From JADGQN01 sp035315185 (GTDB lineage Bacteria; Desulfobacterota; Syntrophorhabdia; Syntrophorhabdales; WCHB1-27): a stretch of DNA of 64,000 nucleotides. Position 1 is the first letter of the stretch; each line of letters opens with the position of its first letter. A program made the position numbers and the translations under genes. The notes under the pieces are model-generated. The model was not told where the DNA came from and ran no database searches. It saw only the letters and a program-made list of their open reading frames with translations. Below are positions 1-8,812 of the stretch, one piece after another. The stretch covers positions 6,967 to 70,966 of the forward strand of contig DATFYE010000200.1 in NCBI GenBank assembly GCA_035315185.1. Reading direction: 5' to 3'.

Positions 1-738
1 GTGCTCAACCCTCTTGGTGTGCCTTCGAGGATGAATGCTGGTCAGATCCTTGAGACCCACCTCGGGTGGGCGTCCAGCGAGCTTGGCCGGAAGATAGGGC
101 AATTGATTGAAACCGTGAACAACCCTGCAGCGATTCGCAAGTGGATCAAGGGGCTGATGGGCGGGAGTGAGCTGAACAAGTTTCTGGATGGGTTGAGCGA
201 TGAAGAGGTAGTGGAGCTGGCATCCCAGATGAAAAACGGTATTCACATGGCCGTGCCCGTTTTTGACGGGGCCAAAGAAGAAGAGATTGGCGAACTCTTT
301 GCTAAAGCAGGACTCCCATCGAGCAGGCAGATTACGCTGTTCGATGGCAGGACGGGAGAACCGTTCCATCACAAAGTAACACTGGGCACCATGTACCTTC
401 TGAAGCTGCACCATCTCGTTGATGACAAGATCCATGCGCGTTCTATCGGTCCTTACTCCCTGGTGACCCAACAGCCACTCGGCGGCAAGGCCCAGTTTGG
501 CGGCCAGAGGCTGGGTGAGATGGAAGTGTGGGCGCTGGAAGCATATGGAGCCGCGTACTCGCTCCAAGAATTCCTGACGATCAAGTCAGATGATGTCAGC
601 GGGAGGGTCAAGGCATACGAGGCGATTGTAAAAGGTGAGGATGTGCTTGAGCCGAGTCTCCCGGAGTCTTTCAACGTTCTCGTTAAGGAACTGCAAAGCC
701 TTTGTATCAACGTTGACCTGATAAAAGACGAAGGATAG
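1..738 (+). CDS. rpoB: RNA polymerase beta subunit, C-terminal part (5' end outside window)
   Basis: This is the last 245 residues of the beta subunit of DNA-directed RNA polymerase, the core transcription enzyme. The frame is open from base 1 and starts inside the conserved C-terminal segment (LNPLGVPSRMNAGQILETHL), then runs through the motif GGKAQFGGQRLGEMEVWALE that contacts beta-prime and the bridge region. Bacterial RpoB has well over 1,000 residues, so most of the gene lies left of the window; the GTG at base 1 is not a start. It is followed 87 bases later by rpoC, the usual rpoBC operon order. The gap holds a small GCGGC-TTTT-GCCGC hairpin and the rpoC ribosome binding site. Confidence 0.96.
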   Translation: MLNPLGVPSRMNAGQILETHLGWASSELGRKIGQLIETVNNPAAIRKWIKGLMGGSELNKFLDGLSDEEVVELASQMKNGIHMAVPVFDGAKEEEIGELFAKAGLPSSRQITLFDGRTGEPFHHKVTLGTMYLLKLHHLVDDKIHARSIGPYSLVTQQPLGGKAQFGGQRLGEMEVWALEAYGAAYSLQEFLTIKSDDVSGRVKAYEAIVKGEDVLEPSLPESFNVLVKELQSLCINVDLIKDEG

Positions 739-825
739 TCCCTGTTAGCGGCTTTTGCCGCCGGGTACCCGCGCAGTGGGTGGGCGTGGGTGACGCGAGC
801 CCCATAGGATGATAAGGAGGCCAGA

Positions 826-3800
826 TTGGAAGATTATTTCAAGATTTTTGAAAAGCAGAAAGACCCGTTGAGCTATACAGCGATGAAGCTCTCTCTAGCC
901 TCTCCTGAACTGATCGAAAAATGGTCTTTTGGGGAGGTGAAGAAACCGGAAACGATCAACTACAGGACTTTCAAGCCGGAAAAGGACGGCCTTTTCTGCG
1001 CTCGGATTTTTGGTCCGGTTAAAGATTATGAGTGCATCTGCGGCAAGTACAAGAGAATGAAACACCGGGGCATCATTTGCGAAAAGTGTGGTGTAGAAGT
1101 AATCCAGTCGAAGGTGAGGCGGGAAAGAATGGGGCACATACACCTGGCATCCCCCATAGCCCACATTTGGTTCCTCAAGAGTATGCCGAGTAAGATCGGA
1201 ACACTCCTTGAACTCTCTATCAAAGAGGTCGAACGCGTCCTCTACTTTGAGATGTATATTGTTATTGAGCCCGGCCCTTCTACTTATCAGTTTGCCGAGC
1301 TTATCACGGAGGAGAAGTACATAGAGGGAAGGGAAAAGTACGGAGACAAGTTTGTTGGAGGCATAGGTGCAGAGGCAATGCGCGAGTGCCTCAGGCGCAT
1401 AGATGTGGAGGAGGTTTCGAAGACCATCAGAGCGGAAATGCGCGACACATCATCTGACGCCAAAAGGAAGAAGCTGGCCAGGCGCCTCAAAGTGGTCGAT
1501 GCTTTTCGAATCTCGGGAGTGAAGCCGGACTGGATGATACTGGACATCATTCCCGTCCTCCCTCCTGAACTGAGGCCACTCGTGCCGCTCGATGGAGGAA
1601 GGTTTGCTACCTCGGACCTGAATGACCTGTACCGGCGAGTGATCAACAGGAACAACCGTTTGAAAAGACTAATGGAACTTAACGCCCCGGAGATCATCAT
1701 ACGGAACGAGAAACGCATGCTCCAAGAAGCGGTCGACGCGCTTTTCGATAACTCGAAGAGGGGAAGGATCGTGACAGGCACGAGTAAACGGCCACTTAAG
1801 TCCCTCTCCGACATGCTCAGGGGTAAGCAGGGGCGTTTCCGCCAAAACCTTCTGGGAAAACGGGTGGATTACTCCGGTCGTTCGGTCATCGTGGTTGGGC
1901 CTGAGTTAAGGCTTCACCAGTGCGGGCTTCCCAAACATATGGCGCTGGAACTATTCAAGCCATTTGTTTATAACAGACTGATACGGAAGGGTTTTGCAAC
2001 CACGATCAAGAACGCCAAGAAGCTTGTGGAAAAAGAAAGGCCTGAAGTGTGGGATGTGCTGGAGGAGGCAATCAAAGAGCACCCGGTCCTCCTTAACAGA
2101 GCCCCGACGCTGCACCGGCTTGGTATACAGGCTTTTGAACCCATGCTGATCGACGGTAAAGCCATCCAGCTGCACCCGCTTGTTTGTCCAGCTTACAACG
2201 CCGACTTTGACGGGGACCAGATGGCTGTGCATATCCCGCTTTCCATAGAAGCGCAATCTGAAGCCCGGGTACTCATGATGTCTACGAATAATATCCTCTC
2301 TCCCGCTAACGGAAGGCCCATTATTGTGCCGACGCAGGATATCGTCCTCGGTCTGTACTACCTGACTATCGAGAGAAAGTATAGGCCCGGAGAAGGCAAG
2401 ATATTCTCCGATCCGGAAGAAGTGATTATAGCGTATGACGCAGGTGAGGTGGACCTTCACGCCCGGATCGAGGTGCGCATGGATGGCGCTAAAGTTGGCA
2501 CGACCCCCGGCCGGATACTCTTGAAGGAAGTAATGCCAGCAGAGATTCCTTTTGATGTAATCAATCGCACGATGGATAAGAAGACAATAGGTCAACTGGT
2601 CGACATCTGCTACCGGAAGGGCGGGGAAAAGGCGACTGTTATCCTTTCGGACAGGCTGAAAGACATCGGGTTTTACTACGCCACTCTGGGAGGGATCTCG
2701 ATTTCCATCGACGACATGAAGATTCCGGCGAAGAAAGAAGAGCTCATCAAGAAGGCTTCGCAAGAGGTAAAAGTTGTTCAGAATCAGTACTCCGAAGGAC
2801 TTATAACCGACGGTGAACGGTACAACAAGGTAATCGATATCTGGGCTGACGTGACAGAACGTATTGCTGATGAACTTATGAGAGAGTTGGGCTCTGAGAA
2901 GGTGGATGTGCCTGCCGCAGTCCCGGGACGAGGCTTCGTGCCGAAATCGGGAGAGACTTCCAAGCGGGCCAAATCCGCGGCAGCTCACGCCGTTGCACGC
3001 CCGAAGTACGAGTATCAGGACAGCCTGAACCCTATGTATATGATGGCCCACTCCGGTGCTAGAGGAAATGCGCAGCAGATACGCCAGCTTGCCGGTATGA
3101 GGGGTCTCATGGCCAAACCATCCGGCGAGATCATTGAAACACCGATTACGAGTAACTTCCGGGAAGGCCTCAGCGTGCTCCAATACTTCATTTCAACGAG
3201 CGGTGCCAGGAAGGGCCTCGCAGACACGGCCCTCAAGACAGCAAATTCGGGATATCTCACGAGGAGGCTCGTTGACGTCGCACACGACGTCATTATTGGA
3301 GATACCGACTGCGGTACCGTTGACGGGATCGAAGTGACTGCGTTGATGGAGGGTGGCGAGGTAATCGAACAGCTTGGCACGCGTATCCTTGGCAGGGTCT
3401 CCCTTGAGGAGCTGCGAGATCCCGACGGGGAGGTCATCGTCAGAAGGAACGATGAGATCAAGGAAGAGCACCTGAAGAAGATCGACGAGGCAGGCCTGGA
3501 AAAGGTGAGGATCCGTTCTGTGCTCACGTGCCGCTCGAAGCGCGGTGTTTGCGCCCTGTGCTATGGGCGAGACCTCGCGAGGGGCAGGCTCGTTAGTATC
3601 GGCGAAGCAGTGGGTATCATAGCGGCCCAGTCCATAGGCGAACCGGGAACCCAGCTCACGATGAGGACCTTTCACATCGGTGGAGCGGCGTCCCGGCGCG
3701 TCGAACAGTCGACTCTGGAATCGCGGAACGAGGGCATTGTCAAGCTGCATAGCGTAAAAGTAGTTCTTAACAAAGACGGCCAGCCGATCGTGATGAACAG

Positions 3801-5043
3801 GAACGGCGAGGTGGCCATTCTGGATGCGGCGGGGCGCGAGAGGGAGAAGTACCCGATAATCTACGGGGCCAAGCTCCGCGTGGCAGACGGGCAGAAAGTG
3901 TCTGAGGGCCATATACTGGCGGAGTGGGATCCGTACACTATCCCCATCCTTTCGGAGGTATCCGGCAAGGTTAAATTCGGCGACATTTCAGAAGGTGTCA
4001 CCATGGCGGAGCGCGTGGACGAAGTGACCGGCCTTGCTTACAAGGTCATCACAGAGTTCCGCGATACTGACGTGAGGCCGAGGATCTCTATCAAAGACGA
4101 TAAGGGCAAGACGATCAGCGTGCCCGGCACGGCCAGTCTTGCCCGGTACATGCTTCCCATGGGGGCTCACATTGTCGTGAGCGAAGGCGATACGATTCAC
4201 GCAGGCGATGTCGTATCCAAGATTCCCCGGGAAACGACCAAGACGAAGGATATCACCGGCGGTCTGCCCCGCGTGGCCGAACTTTTCGAGGCGCGCAGGC
4301 CGAAGGAGAGCGCGATCGTCACCGAGGTGGAGGGTACGGTCTCCTTTGGTAAGCTTACGAAAGGCAAGAGGGAGATATTAGTGACACCCGATCCGGGTGA
4401 GCCAAGAAAATACACCATCCCCAAAGGCAAACATGTCATAGTCCACGAAGGCGATTACGTGAAGGCGGGCGAGCCGCTCATGGATGGCCCCGCAAATCCG
4501 CATGACGTGCTGCGTATACTCGGCATAAAGGACCTTGCCCGTTATCTGGTGAACGAGATCCAGGAGGTGTATCAACTCCAGGGCGTCAAGATCAATGACA
4601 AGCACATAGAAATAATCGTGAGGCAGATGCTGAAGCGGGTAAGGATTAAGGATGTGGGCGACACTAACTTCATCATCGATGAGCCAGTCGAATGGTGGGT
4701 CTTTGACGAGGAAAACAGGCAGGCCATTGAGCGAGGCGGTAAACCTGCGACAGCAGAGCCGCTTTTCCTGGGGATTACGAAGGCATCGCTGATTACGGAC
4801 AGCTTTATCTCAGCAGCCAGTTTCCAGGACACGACGAAAGTGCTCACCCAGGCCTCGATCGAGGGTCGAGTCGACTACTTGCGCGGGCTCAAAGAAAATG
4901 TAATCATGGGCAGAATCATACCTGCAGGGACAGGCTTCTTGAAGTACCGCAGCTATGAGATGGCAGCGCTTGACAAAGGTGAAGAATTACTCGAGCCTTT
5001 GCCGCCGGAGGCTAGCTCACTGGGCGCCGAGGTTGCGGAGTAG
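826..5043 (+). CDS. rpoC: RNA polymerase beta-prime subunit
   Basis: Full-length beta-prime subunit, 1,405 residues, typical for the family. Visible landmarks: the N-terminal zinc site CICGKYKR...CEKCGVEV (about residues 70-90), the catalytic magnesium loop NADFDGDQMAVH (about 463-474), the trigger-loop region GLMAKPSGEIIETPI, and the second zinc site with CRSKRGVCALCYG (about 903-915). The start is TTG at 826, chosen because AAGGAGG lies a few bases upstream and the product then begins MEDYFKIFEKQ, in line with other RpoC proteins. The 3' end overlaps the convergent cpoB gene by 27 bases, so the two messages end inside each other and no terminator is visible between them. Confidence 0.97.
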   Translation: MEDYFKIFEKQKDPLSYTAMKLSLASPELIEKWSFGEVKKPETINYRTFKPEKDGLFCARIFGPVKDYECICGKYKRMKHRGIICEKCGVEVIQSKVRRERMGHIHLASPIAHIWFLKSMPSKIGTLLELSIKEVERVLYFEMYIVIEPGPSTYQFAELITEEKYIEGREKYGDKFVGGIGAEAMRECLRRIDVEEVSKTIRAEMRDTSSDAKRKKLARRLKVVDAFRISGVKPDWMILDIIPVLPPELRPLVPLDGGRFATSDLNDLYRRVINRNNRLKRLMELNAPEIIIRNEKRMLQEAVDALFDNSKRGRIVTGTSKRPLKSLSDMLRGKQGRFRQNLLGKRVDYSGRSVIVVGPELRLHQCGLPKHMALELFKPFVYNRLIRKGFATTIKNAKKLVEKERPEVWDVLEEAIKEHPVLLNRAPTLHRLGIQAFEPMLIDGKAIQLHPLVCPAYNADFDGDQMAVHIPLSIEAQSEARVLMMSTNNILSPANGRPIIVPTQDIVLGLYYLTIERKYRPGEGKIFSDPEEVIIAYDAGEVDLHARIEVRMDGAKVGTTPGRILLKEVMPAEIPFDVINRTMDKKTIGQLVDICYRKGGEKATVILSDRLKDIGFYYATLGGISISIDDMKIPAKKEELIKKASQEVKVVQNQYSEGLITDGERYNKVIDIWADVTERIADELMRELGSEKVDVPAAVPGRGFVPKSGETSKRAKSAAAHAVARPKYEYQDSLNPMYMMAHSGARGNAQQIRQLAGMRGLMAKPSGEIIETPITSNFREGLSVLQYFISTSGARKGLADTALKTANSGYLTRRLVDVAHDVIIGDTDCGTVDGIEVTALMEGGEVIEQLGTRILGRVSLEELRDPDGEVIVRRNDEIKEEHLKKIDEAGLEKVRIRSVLTCRSKRGVCALCYGRDLARGRLVSIGEAVGIIAAQSIGEPGTQLTMRTFHIGGAASRRVEQSTLESRNEGIVKLHSVKVVLNKDGQPIVMNRNGEVAILDAAGREREKYPIIYGAKLRVADGQKVSEGHILAEWDPYTIPILSEVSGKVKFGDISEGVTMAERVDEVTGLAYKVITEFRDTDVRPRISIKDDKGKTISVPGTASLARYMLPMGAHIVVSEGDTIHAGDVVSKIPRETTKTKDITGGLPRVAELFEARRPKESAIVTEVEGTVSFGKLTKGKREILVTPDPGEPRKYTIPKGKHVIVHEGDYVKAGEPLMDGPANPHDVLRILGIKDLARYLVNEIQEVYQLQGVKINDKHIEIIVRQMLKRVRIKDVGDTNFIIDEPVEWWVFDEENRQAIERGGKPATAEPLFLGITKASLITDSFISAASFQDTTKVLTQASIEGRVDYLRGLKENVIMGRIIPAGTGFLKYRSYEMAALDKGEELLEPLPPEASSLGAEVAE

Positions 5044-5796
5044 CCTCTCAGCAATACGCGCTTCGTCACTTTTCGGATAGAGCTCTGCTACCCTCTTAAG
5101 GAGGGTGGTAGAGCTCTTTTTGTCACCCAGCTGTCCAAAGGCCTCTGCCTGGCGGAGCAGCGCCCTTGGGGCTTTTTCGCTGTTAGGATACTTATCGATC
5201 ACCTCTTGAAAGCTGACGATGGCCTTCTCCGGATCTTTCAGGTTCATGTACGCCTCACCCGTCCAGTATCGTGCATTCGGGACGAGTGGAGTGTCAGGAT
5301 AAGCCTGCGCAAAGTCGGAAAAGGCTCGTACGGAGTCCTCGTACTGGCCCTTTTGGAATGCATCAAAGGCCTGTTTGTATAATTCTTCATAGTTGCCTTG
5401 CTGCACCACAGGGCCTTTCTTTTGCGGAGGTGCCGCGCTTCTCGGGCCTTTAAGCTCCCTGAGCTCTCCCTTGGTTTCACCCCAATACGTACGCAGTTGT
5501 GAATCCAGCTCATCGAGCTTCCCCAAAATGGTTTTGATTTTTTCGTCATTACTTTCTGCAGACATGGAGAGGTCGAGGAACTGCTTGCGCGTGAGCTCTT
5601 CGACCGAACGCACGCTCTGGGTAAGCGTCGACATATCGCTCTCGAGCTTCGAAAGACGGGCGTCGGTCGAATCTTTATAGGAGCGGAATTCCCGATAGAC
5701 TGTTGTGACGTCTCTCCTTACGTCCGCGACCTCTGAACTTGAGGCACAGCCAAGCAACAAGAGAAAAAGTAAACAAAGAGGGGGATATTTTTTCAT
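5017..5796 (-). CDS. cpoB: Tol-Pal associated periplasmic protein CpoB (YbgF)
   Basis: 259-residue exported protein. It opens with a short lipoprotein-type signal ending in LLLLGCASS, so Cys16 is a likely lipidation site (many CpoB homologues are instead soluble periplasmic proteins). Residues of about 20-110 are a heptad-rich coiled coil, as in the CpoB trimerisation region. After a basic Pro linker, the C-terminal half (about 130-259) is TPR-like, with repeats such as YEELYKQAFDAFQKGQYEDS and ARYWTGEAYMNLKDPEKAIV. In the known family it links the Tol-Pal machine to septal peptidoglycan synthesis. It is the last gene of lysR-tolB-pal-cpoB, 12 bases after pal, with GGAGG upstream. Its stop lies inside the end of rpoC on the other strand. 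Confidence 0.9.
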   Translation of the reverse strand: MKKYPPLCLLFLLLLGCASSSEVADVRRDVTTVYREFRSYKDSTDARLSKLESDMSTLTQSVRSVEELTRKQFLDLSMSAESNDEKIKTILGKLDELDSQLRTYWGETKGELRELKGPRSAAPPQKKGPVVQQGNYEELYKQAFDAFQKGQYEDSVRAFSDFAQAYPDTPLVPNARYWTGEAYMNLKDPEKAIVSFQEVIDKYPNSEKAPRALLRQAEAFGQLGDKKSSTTLLKRVAELYPKSDEARIAERLLRNLGAQ

Positions 5797-5808
5797 CTCG
5801 GTCCTCCG

Positions 5809-6390
5809 TCAGTCGATCTTCAAATGAGCGCGCCTGTTTTTGGCCCAGGCTTCTTCCGTGTGCCCGGGATCAACCGGCATCTCTTTCCCGTATGAGATGG
5901 TTTTGATGCGGTCCCCATTTACTCCTGCCTTTACGAGCTGATTCTTTACTGCCTCTGCCCTCTTCTCGCCAAGAGCAAGATTATACTCGATGGTGCCTCT
6001 TTCGTCGCAGTGGCCCTCAACCGTTAGCTTAGCATTCTGGTTCTGGGCGAGCCAGGCCGCAACATCATTGATCAGTCCTTGATAGTCCGGGGCCACAGTG
6101 TAACTGTTAAACTCGAACAGAATGTCTTTGAAGATAGGTGCACCTTTTTTCATTTGATCCTGAAGCATCTTCTGCCTCTCCAAATCCCGCTGGAGAAGCT
6201 CCTCTTGTATGGCGGCCCGCTCCCTTTCCTTAGCCTGCCTGTCCCGCTCAGCTTGAGACTCCTGCACCTGGGTTCCCGGCTCCGTCGGTTGGCTGGCCCG
6301 TTCGGAAATCGGCACGTAGACCGGTTTAGGTGAGCAGGCACACGCGACAAAGAGTGTGGCCGCCATCAGCAGATAAAGCACTAATTTCAT
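5809..6390 (-). CDS. pal: Peptidoglycan-associated lipoprotein Pal
   Basis: 193-residue outer-membrane lipoprotein. The signal peptide ends in a lipobox-like LFVACAC, giving a Cys for lipidation. Residues 30-80 are a charged, helix-prone linker (EERERAAIQEELLQRDLERQ type). Residues of about 85-193 form an OmpA-like peptidoglycan-binding domain with the signature GHCDERGTIEYNLALGEKRA and the diaminopimelate-binding Asp/Arg positions. In the family Pal anchors the outer membrane to peptidoglycan and cycles with TolB. It starts 9 bases after the tolB stop with GAGGTGAT upstream. tolQ, tolR and tolA are not in the window. Confidence 0.93.
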   Translation of the reverse strand: MKLVLYLLMAATLFVACACSPKPVYVPISERASQPTEPGTQVQESQAERDRQAKERERAAIQEELLQRDLERQKMLQDQMKKGAPIFKDILFEFNSYTVAPDYQGLINDVAAWLAQNQNAKLTVEGHCDERGTIEYNLALGEKRAEAVKNQLVKAGVNGDRIKTISYGKEMPVDPGHTEEAWAKNRRAHLKID

Positions 6391-6399
6391 AAATCACCT

Positions 6400-7680
6400 C
6401 TAGGGTAGAAATTTTGGCTGCGTGTCCTCGCCCGCAGTTAATGATAGAGCTCGCCTGTTATCGCCGTTGTGGAGCATGAGATAGATACCTGCTTTTTTGC
6501 CATTGCCTGAGGAATAGAGTATGTATCTGCCGCACGGCGAAAACTGAGGCGAATCATTCACGCCACCGTCTGTCAATATGCGCGGTTCGGAGCCGTCAGC
6601 TTTCATAACACAGATCTCCAGCGCGCCGTCTGTTTTGCAGCCATAGGCGATGAGGTCGCCCTTGGGCGACAGAGCTGGCGCCGTGTTGTAGTTGCCCGCA
6701 TAGGTAAGTCTCTTTGTTTCTCCGGAGGCCAGATCCCGGATAAAAATTTGGGGGGATCCGTACATGTCTGATACAAAAACCATCCTCTTCCCATCTGTGC
6801 TAAAATTAGGAGACGCCAGAATCCCTTCCTGTCGCAATATTACCCTCTTTTCCTTCGTCTCAATATTCACAGCATAAATCGTAGAGTTTTTCCCTGATGT
6901 GTGGGTGTACACCAAAGTCCTCTTGTCGAGCCACGTGGACGGCACCTTCACACCCTCTTCCCTATTGGCATATACCTCGCTCTTTTTCTCCACGTCAATC
7001 ACGAAAAGGTTTGGTCGCCCTTCTTTGAAGGAAGTGAACGCCAAGTATTTGCCATCCGGGGAAAGAGATGGCGAGAGGGTTATTTTGCCATAGTCTGTGA
7101 GCTTTCTCTGGTTCGCCCCATCGAGATCTGACACAAAAACATCTTTACCCTGTCTGCCACTTGAGACGAAAAGAACTCTGGAGCTCATGATGCCTCGCTC
7201 GCCGGTGACCGCCTGGATGATGTCGTCCGCCAGCCTGTGAACAAGCCTTCTCCATTCGTCCTCCGTAGTACGATATCTCTTGGCGAAGAGCAGGGTGCCG
7301 TCACTCGAGTCATAAAGATAGATTTCGAGTGTCAGTCCTCTGCCTTGGGTTTGGAGCAGCCCCTTGCACACGAGCTCTATGCCGAGAGAGCGCCAGTTCT
7401 CAAATCGTATCTCTTTCTTATCAATCCCTTCATCGGTAAGCTCTTTGTCCATAACGGTTTTGGGAGCAACAATGAAGAAGCCTGACATGTCCAGATCTTT
7501 TGCTAAAAGATCTCCCATGTCGGTCTTCACTTTTGTTCCGTTGTCGCTTTTAAAGGGAGGGGTGGCTATGGTGATCTTCTTGTAGGATTGGCCATAGATA
7601 TCAAGGGAGACCTTGGCGAAGGCCGGTTCAACGACAAACGTCAGACATATGCTGACCACTAACCAGATGTATCTTATCAT
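6400..7680 (-). CDS. tolB: Tol-Pal system periplasmic protein TolB
   Basis: 426-residue periplasmic protein. Residues 1-22 are a cleavable signal peptide (positive N-end, hydrophobic core, PAFA cut). The N-terminal domain (about 23-165) is followed by a beta-propeller built of TolB/WD40-like repeats with recurring motifs LSPSLSPDGKYLAFTS, LASPNFSTDGKRMVFVSD, TAPALSPKGDLIAYG and DSPQFSPCGRYILYSSG. In the family it docks to Pal and to the TolA complex. GGAG lies 6 bases before the ATG. The first 53 bases of tolB overlap the 3' end of the upstream lysR gene in another frame, so the two are probably co-transcribed and translationally coupled. Confidence 0.93.
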   Translation of the reverse strand: MIRYIWLVVSICLTFVVEPAFAKVSLDIYGQSYKKITIATPPFKSDNGTKVKTDMGDLLAKDLDMSGFFIVAPKTVMDKELTDEGIDKKEIRFENWRSLGIELVCKGLLQTQGRGLTLEIYLYDSSDGTLLFAKRYRTTEDEWRRLVHRLADDIIQAVTGERGIMSSRVLFVSSGRQGKDVFVSDLDGANQRKLTDYGKITLSPSLSPDGKYLAFTSFKEGRPNLFVIDVEKKSEVYANREEGVKVPSTWLDKRTLVYTHTSGKNSTIYAVNIETKEKRVILRQEGILASPNFSTDGKRMVFVSDMYGSPQIFIRDLASGETKRLTYAGNYNTAPALSPKGDLIAYGCKTDGALEICVMKADGSEPRILTDGGVNDSPQFSPCGRYILYSSGNGKKAGIYLMLHNGDNRRALSLTAGEDTQPKFLP

Positions 7681-8563
7681 TCTTTCTCCATTCGTTTATG
7701 GTTTTTAGAAAGGCCTGTACCTGGGGTGACTGACTTCTGCCCTTTTTCAAAACAGTATAAAATGAGCGCTTGACTCCGGGTATGCCTTCGACATTGAGCA
7801 CTTTGAGAGTTTTGTTCTTTAGTTCTTCGGTGATTGCCCGTAACGACAGGTAGGCAACACCCATGCCTTGTTTGACCGCTTCCTTTATTGCTTGTGTATC
7901 GCCGAGTTCGGCGACTATCTGCATGTCAGCCGGGGTGATGCCTTTCTTCTTTAGGGCAACATCAAAACATTTGCGCGTCCCGGAACCGGCCTCGCGCACC
8001 AATAAGGGATAACGGCGCATCTCTTCGGCCCCTATCGAGTCTGCATAGGCCGGGGGAGCTACGAAGACTATCAGGTCGTCAAGGAAGGCCTGGTAAACGA
8101 GCTTTCTGGTTTCATCTTTTGCACCGACGAAACCGATGTCAAGATCGCCCTGTTCGACTTTGTCGGATATAGCTCCTGTGTCAGATATCGCGAGTTGGAG
8201 TTGGATACCTTCATATCGCTCCCTGAACAGCTTGAGAATCGGGGGGAGAATGTAGACACCAGGTATGTTGCTGGCCCCTATGCGAATGTTTCCCCGGCGA
8301 AGACCTTTAAACGCTGCTATGGCAGCGACTGTTTCTTCCTGGAGTGCGAGGAAATCTTTGGCATACTTAAAGAGAATCTCCCCTGCTTTGGTTAGCGCAA
8401 GCCCCCTCTTGGTACGATCGATGAATCGTACGCCAAAAGAGGCCTCAAGATCAACTATCTGCTTGCTCACAGTGGGTTGCGTGAGGTGTAGCTCCTCTCC
8501 AGCTTTAGTAAAACTCTTCAGTTCCACGATCTTCAAAAATGTCTCCAGATGGCGGAGATTCAT
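7628..8563 (-). CDS. LysR family transcriptional regulator
   Basis: 311-residue LysR-type regulator. Residues 1-60 form the winged helix-turn-helix (LRHLETFLKIVELKSFTKAG, then TQPTVSKQIVDLE). Residues of about 90-300 are the periplasmic-binding-protein-like effector domain, resembling the CysB/CysL branch. The inducer is not readable from sequence. LysR proteins usually control a divergent neighbour, but here the nearest gene upstream (glgB) is about 250 bases away and the downstream tolB overlaps by 53 bases. No ribosome binding site stands out before the ATG; the region just upstream is AT-rich (ACTATATATATC) and could hold its promoter. Confidence 0.9.
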   Translation of the reverse strand: MNLRHLETFLKIVELKSFTKAGEELHLTQPTVSKQIVDLEASFGVRFIDRTKRGLALTKAGEILFKYAKDFLALQEETVAAIAAFKGLRRGNIRIGASNIPGVYILPPILKLFRERYEGIQLQLAISDTGAISDKVEQGDLDIGFVGAKDETRKLVYQAFLDDLIVFVAPPAYADSIGAEEMRRYPLLVREAGSGTRKCFDVALKKKGITPADMQIVAELGDTQAIKEAVKQGMGVAYLSLRAITEELKNKTLKVLNVEGIPGVKRSFYTVLKKGRSQSPQVQAFLKTINEWRKNDKIHLVSGQHMSDVCR

Positions 8564-8651
8564 AGTAGAATACTATATATATCAGATGGCGGTAATGCAA
8601 GCAAGTTGAGCGCGCGCGGGCGCTGTTTGCGAAAGATCATGGAAAAGGTAT

Positions 8652-8770
8652 TATAATGTACTAGTGCTGAGCTACGTAGTCGTAGCGAGGAAGCGATGAA
8701 GCGGATACGCGGAAGAAAAAAAGAAAGGATTCATACTCCCGCTTCCACGCTTCTTCGCATCATCGCTTCC
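8652..8770. repeat. Imperfect inverted repeat before glgB
   Basis: In the 249-base gap between lysR and glgB, an arm at 8689-8715 (begins GGAAGCGATGAAGCG) is the imperfect inverse of 8742-8770 (ends CATCATCGCTTCC). The spacer is purine-rich (AAAAAAAGAAAGGATTC). A TATAAT lies at 8652-8657, just before the left arm, and could be a -10 box for glgB, but the only -35-like sequence (TTGCGA, 8627-8632) is 19 bases away. The element could be a leader hairpin of glgB or a dispersed palindromic repeat; I cannot tell which. Confidence 0.42.
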
Positions 8771-8812
8771 ATCTTTGGTTGAGCGATCTTATGTGACGGG
8801 AGCGGCATCGGG

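Noticed and set aside
1951..3183. 410-residue frame on the minus strand inside rpoC
   Set aside because: It is fully antisense to the catalytic part of rpoC, with no family motif and a His/Arg-rich composition typical of shadow frames.
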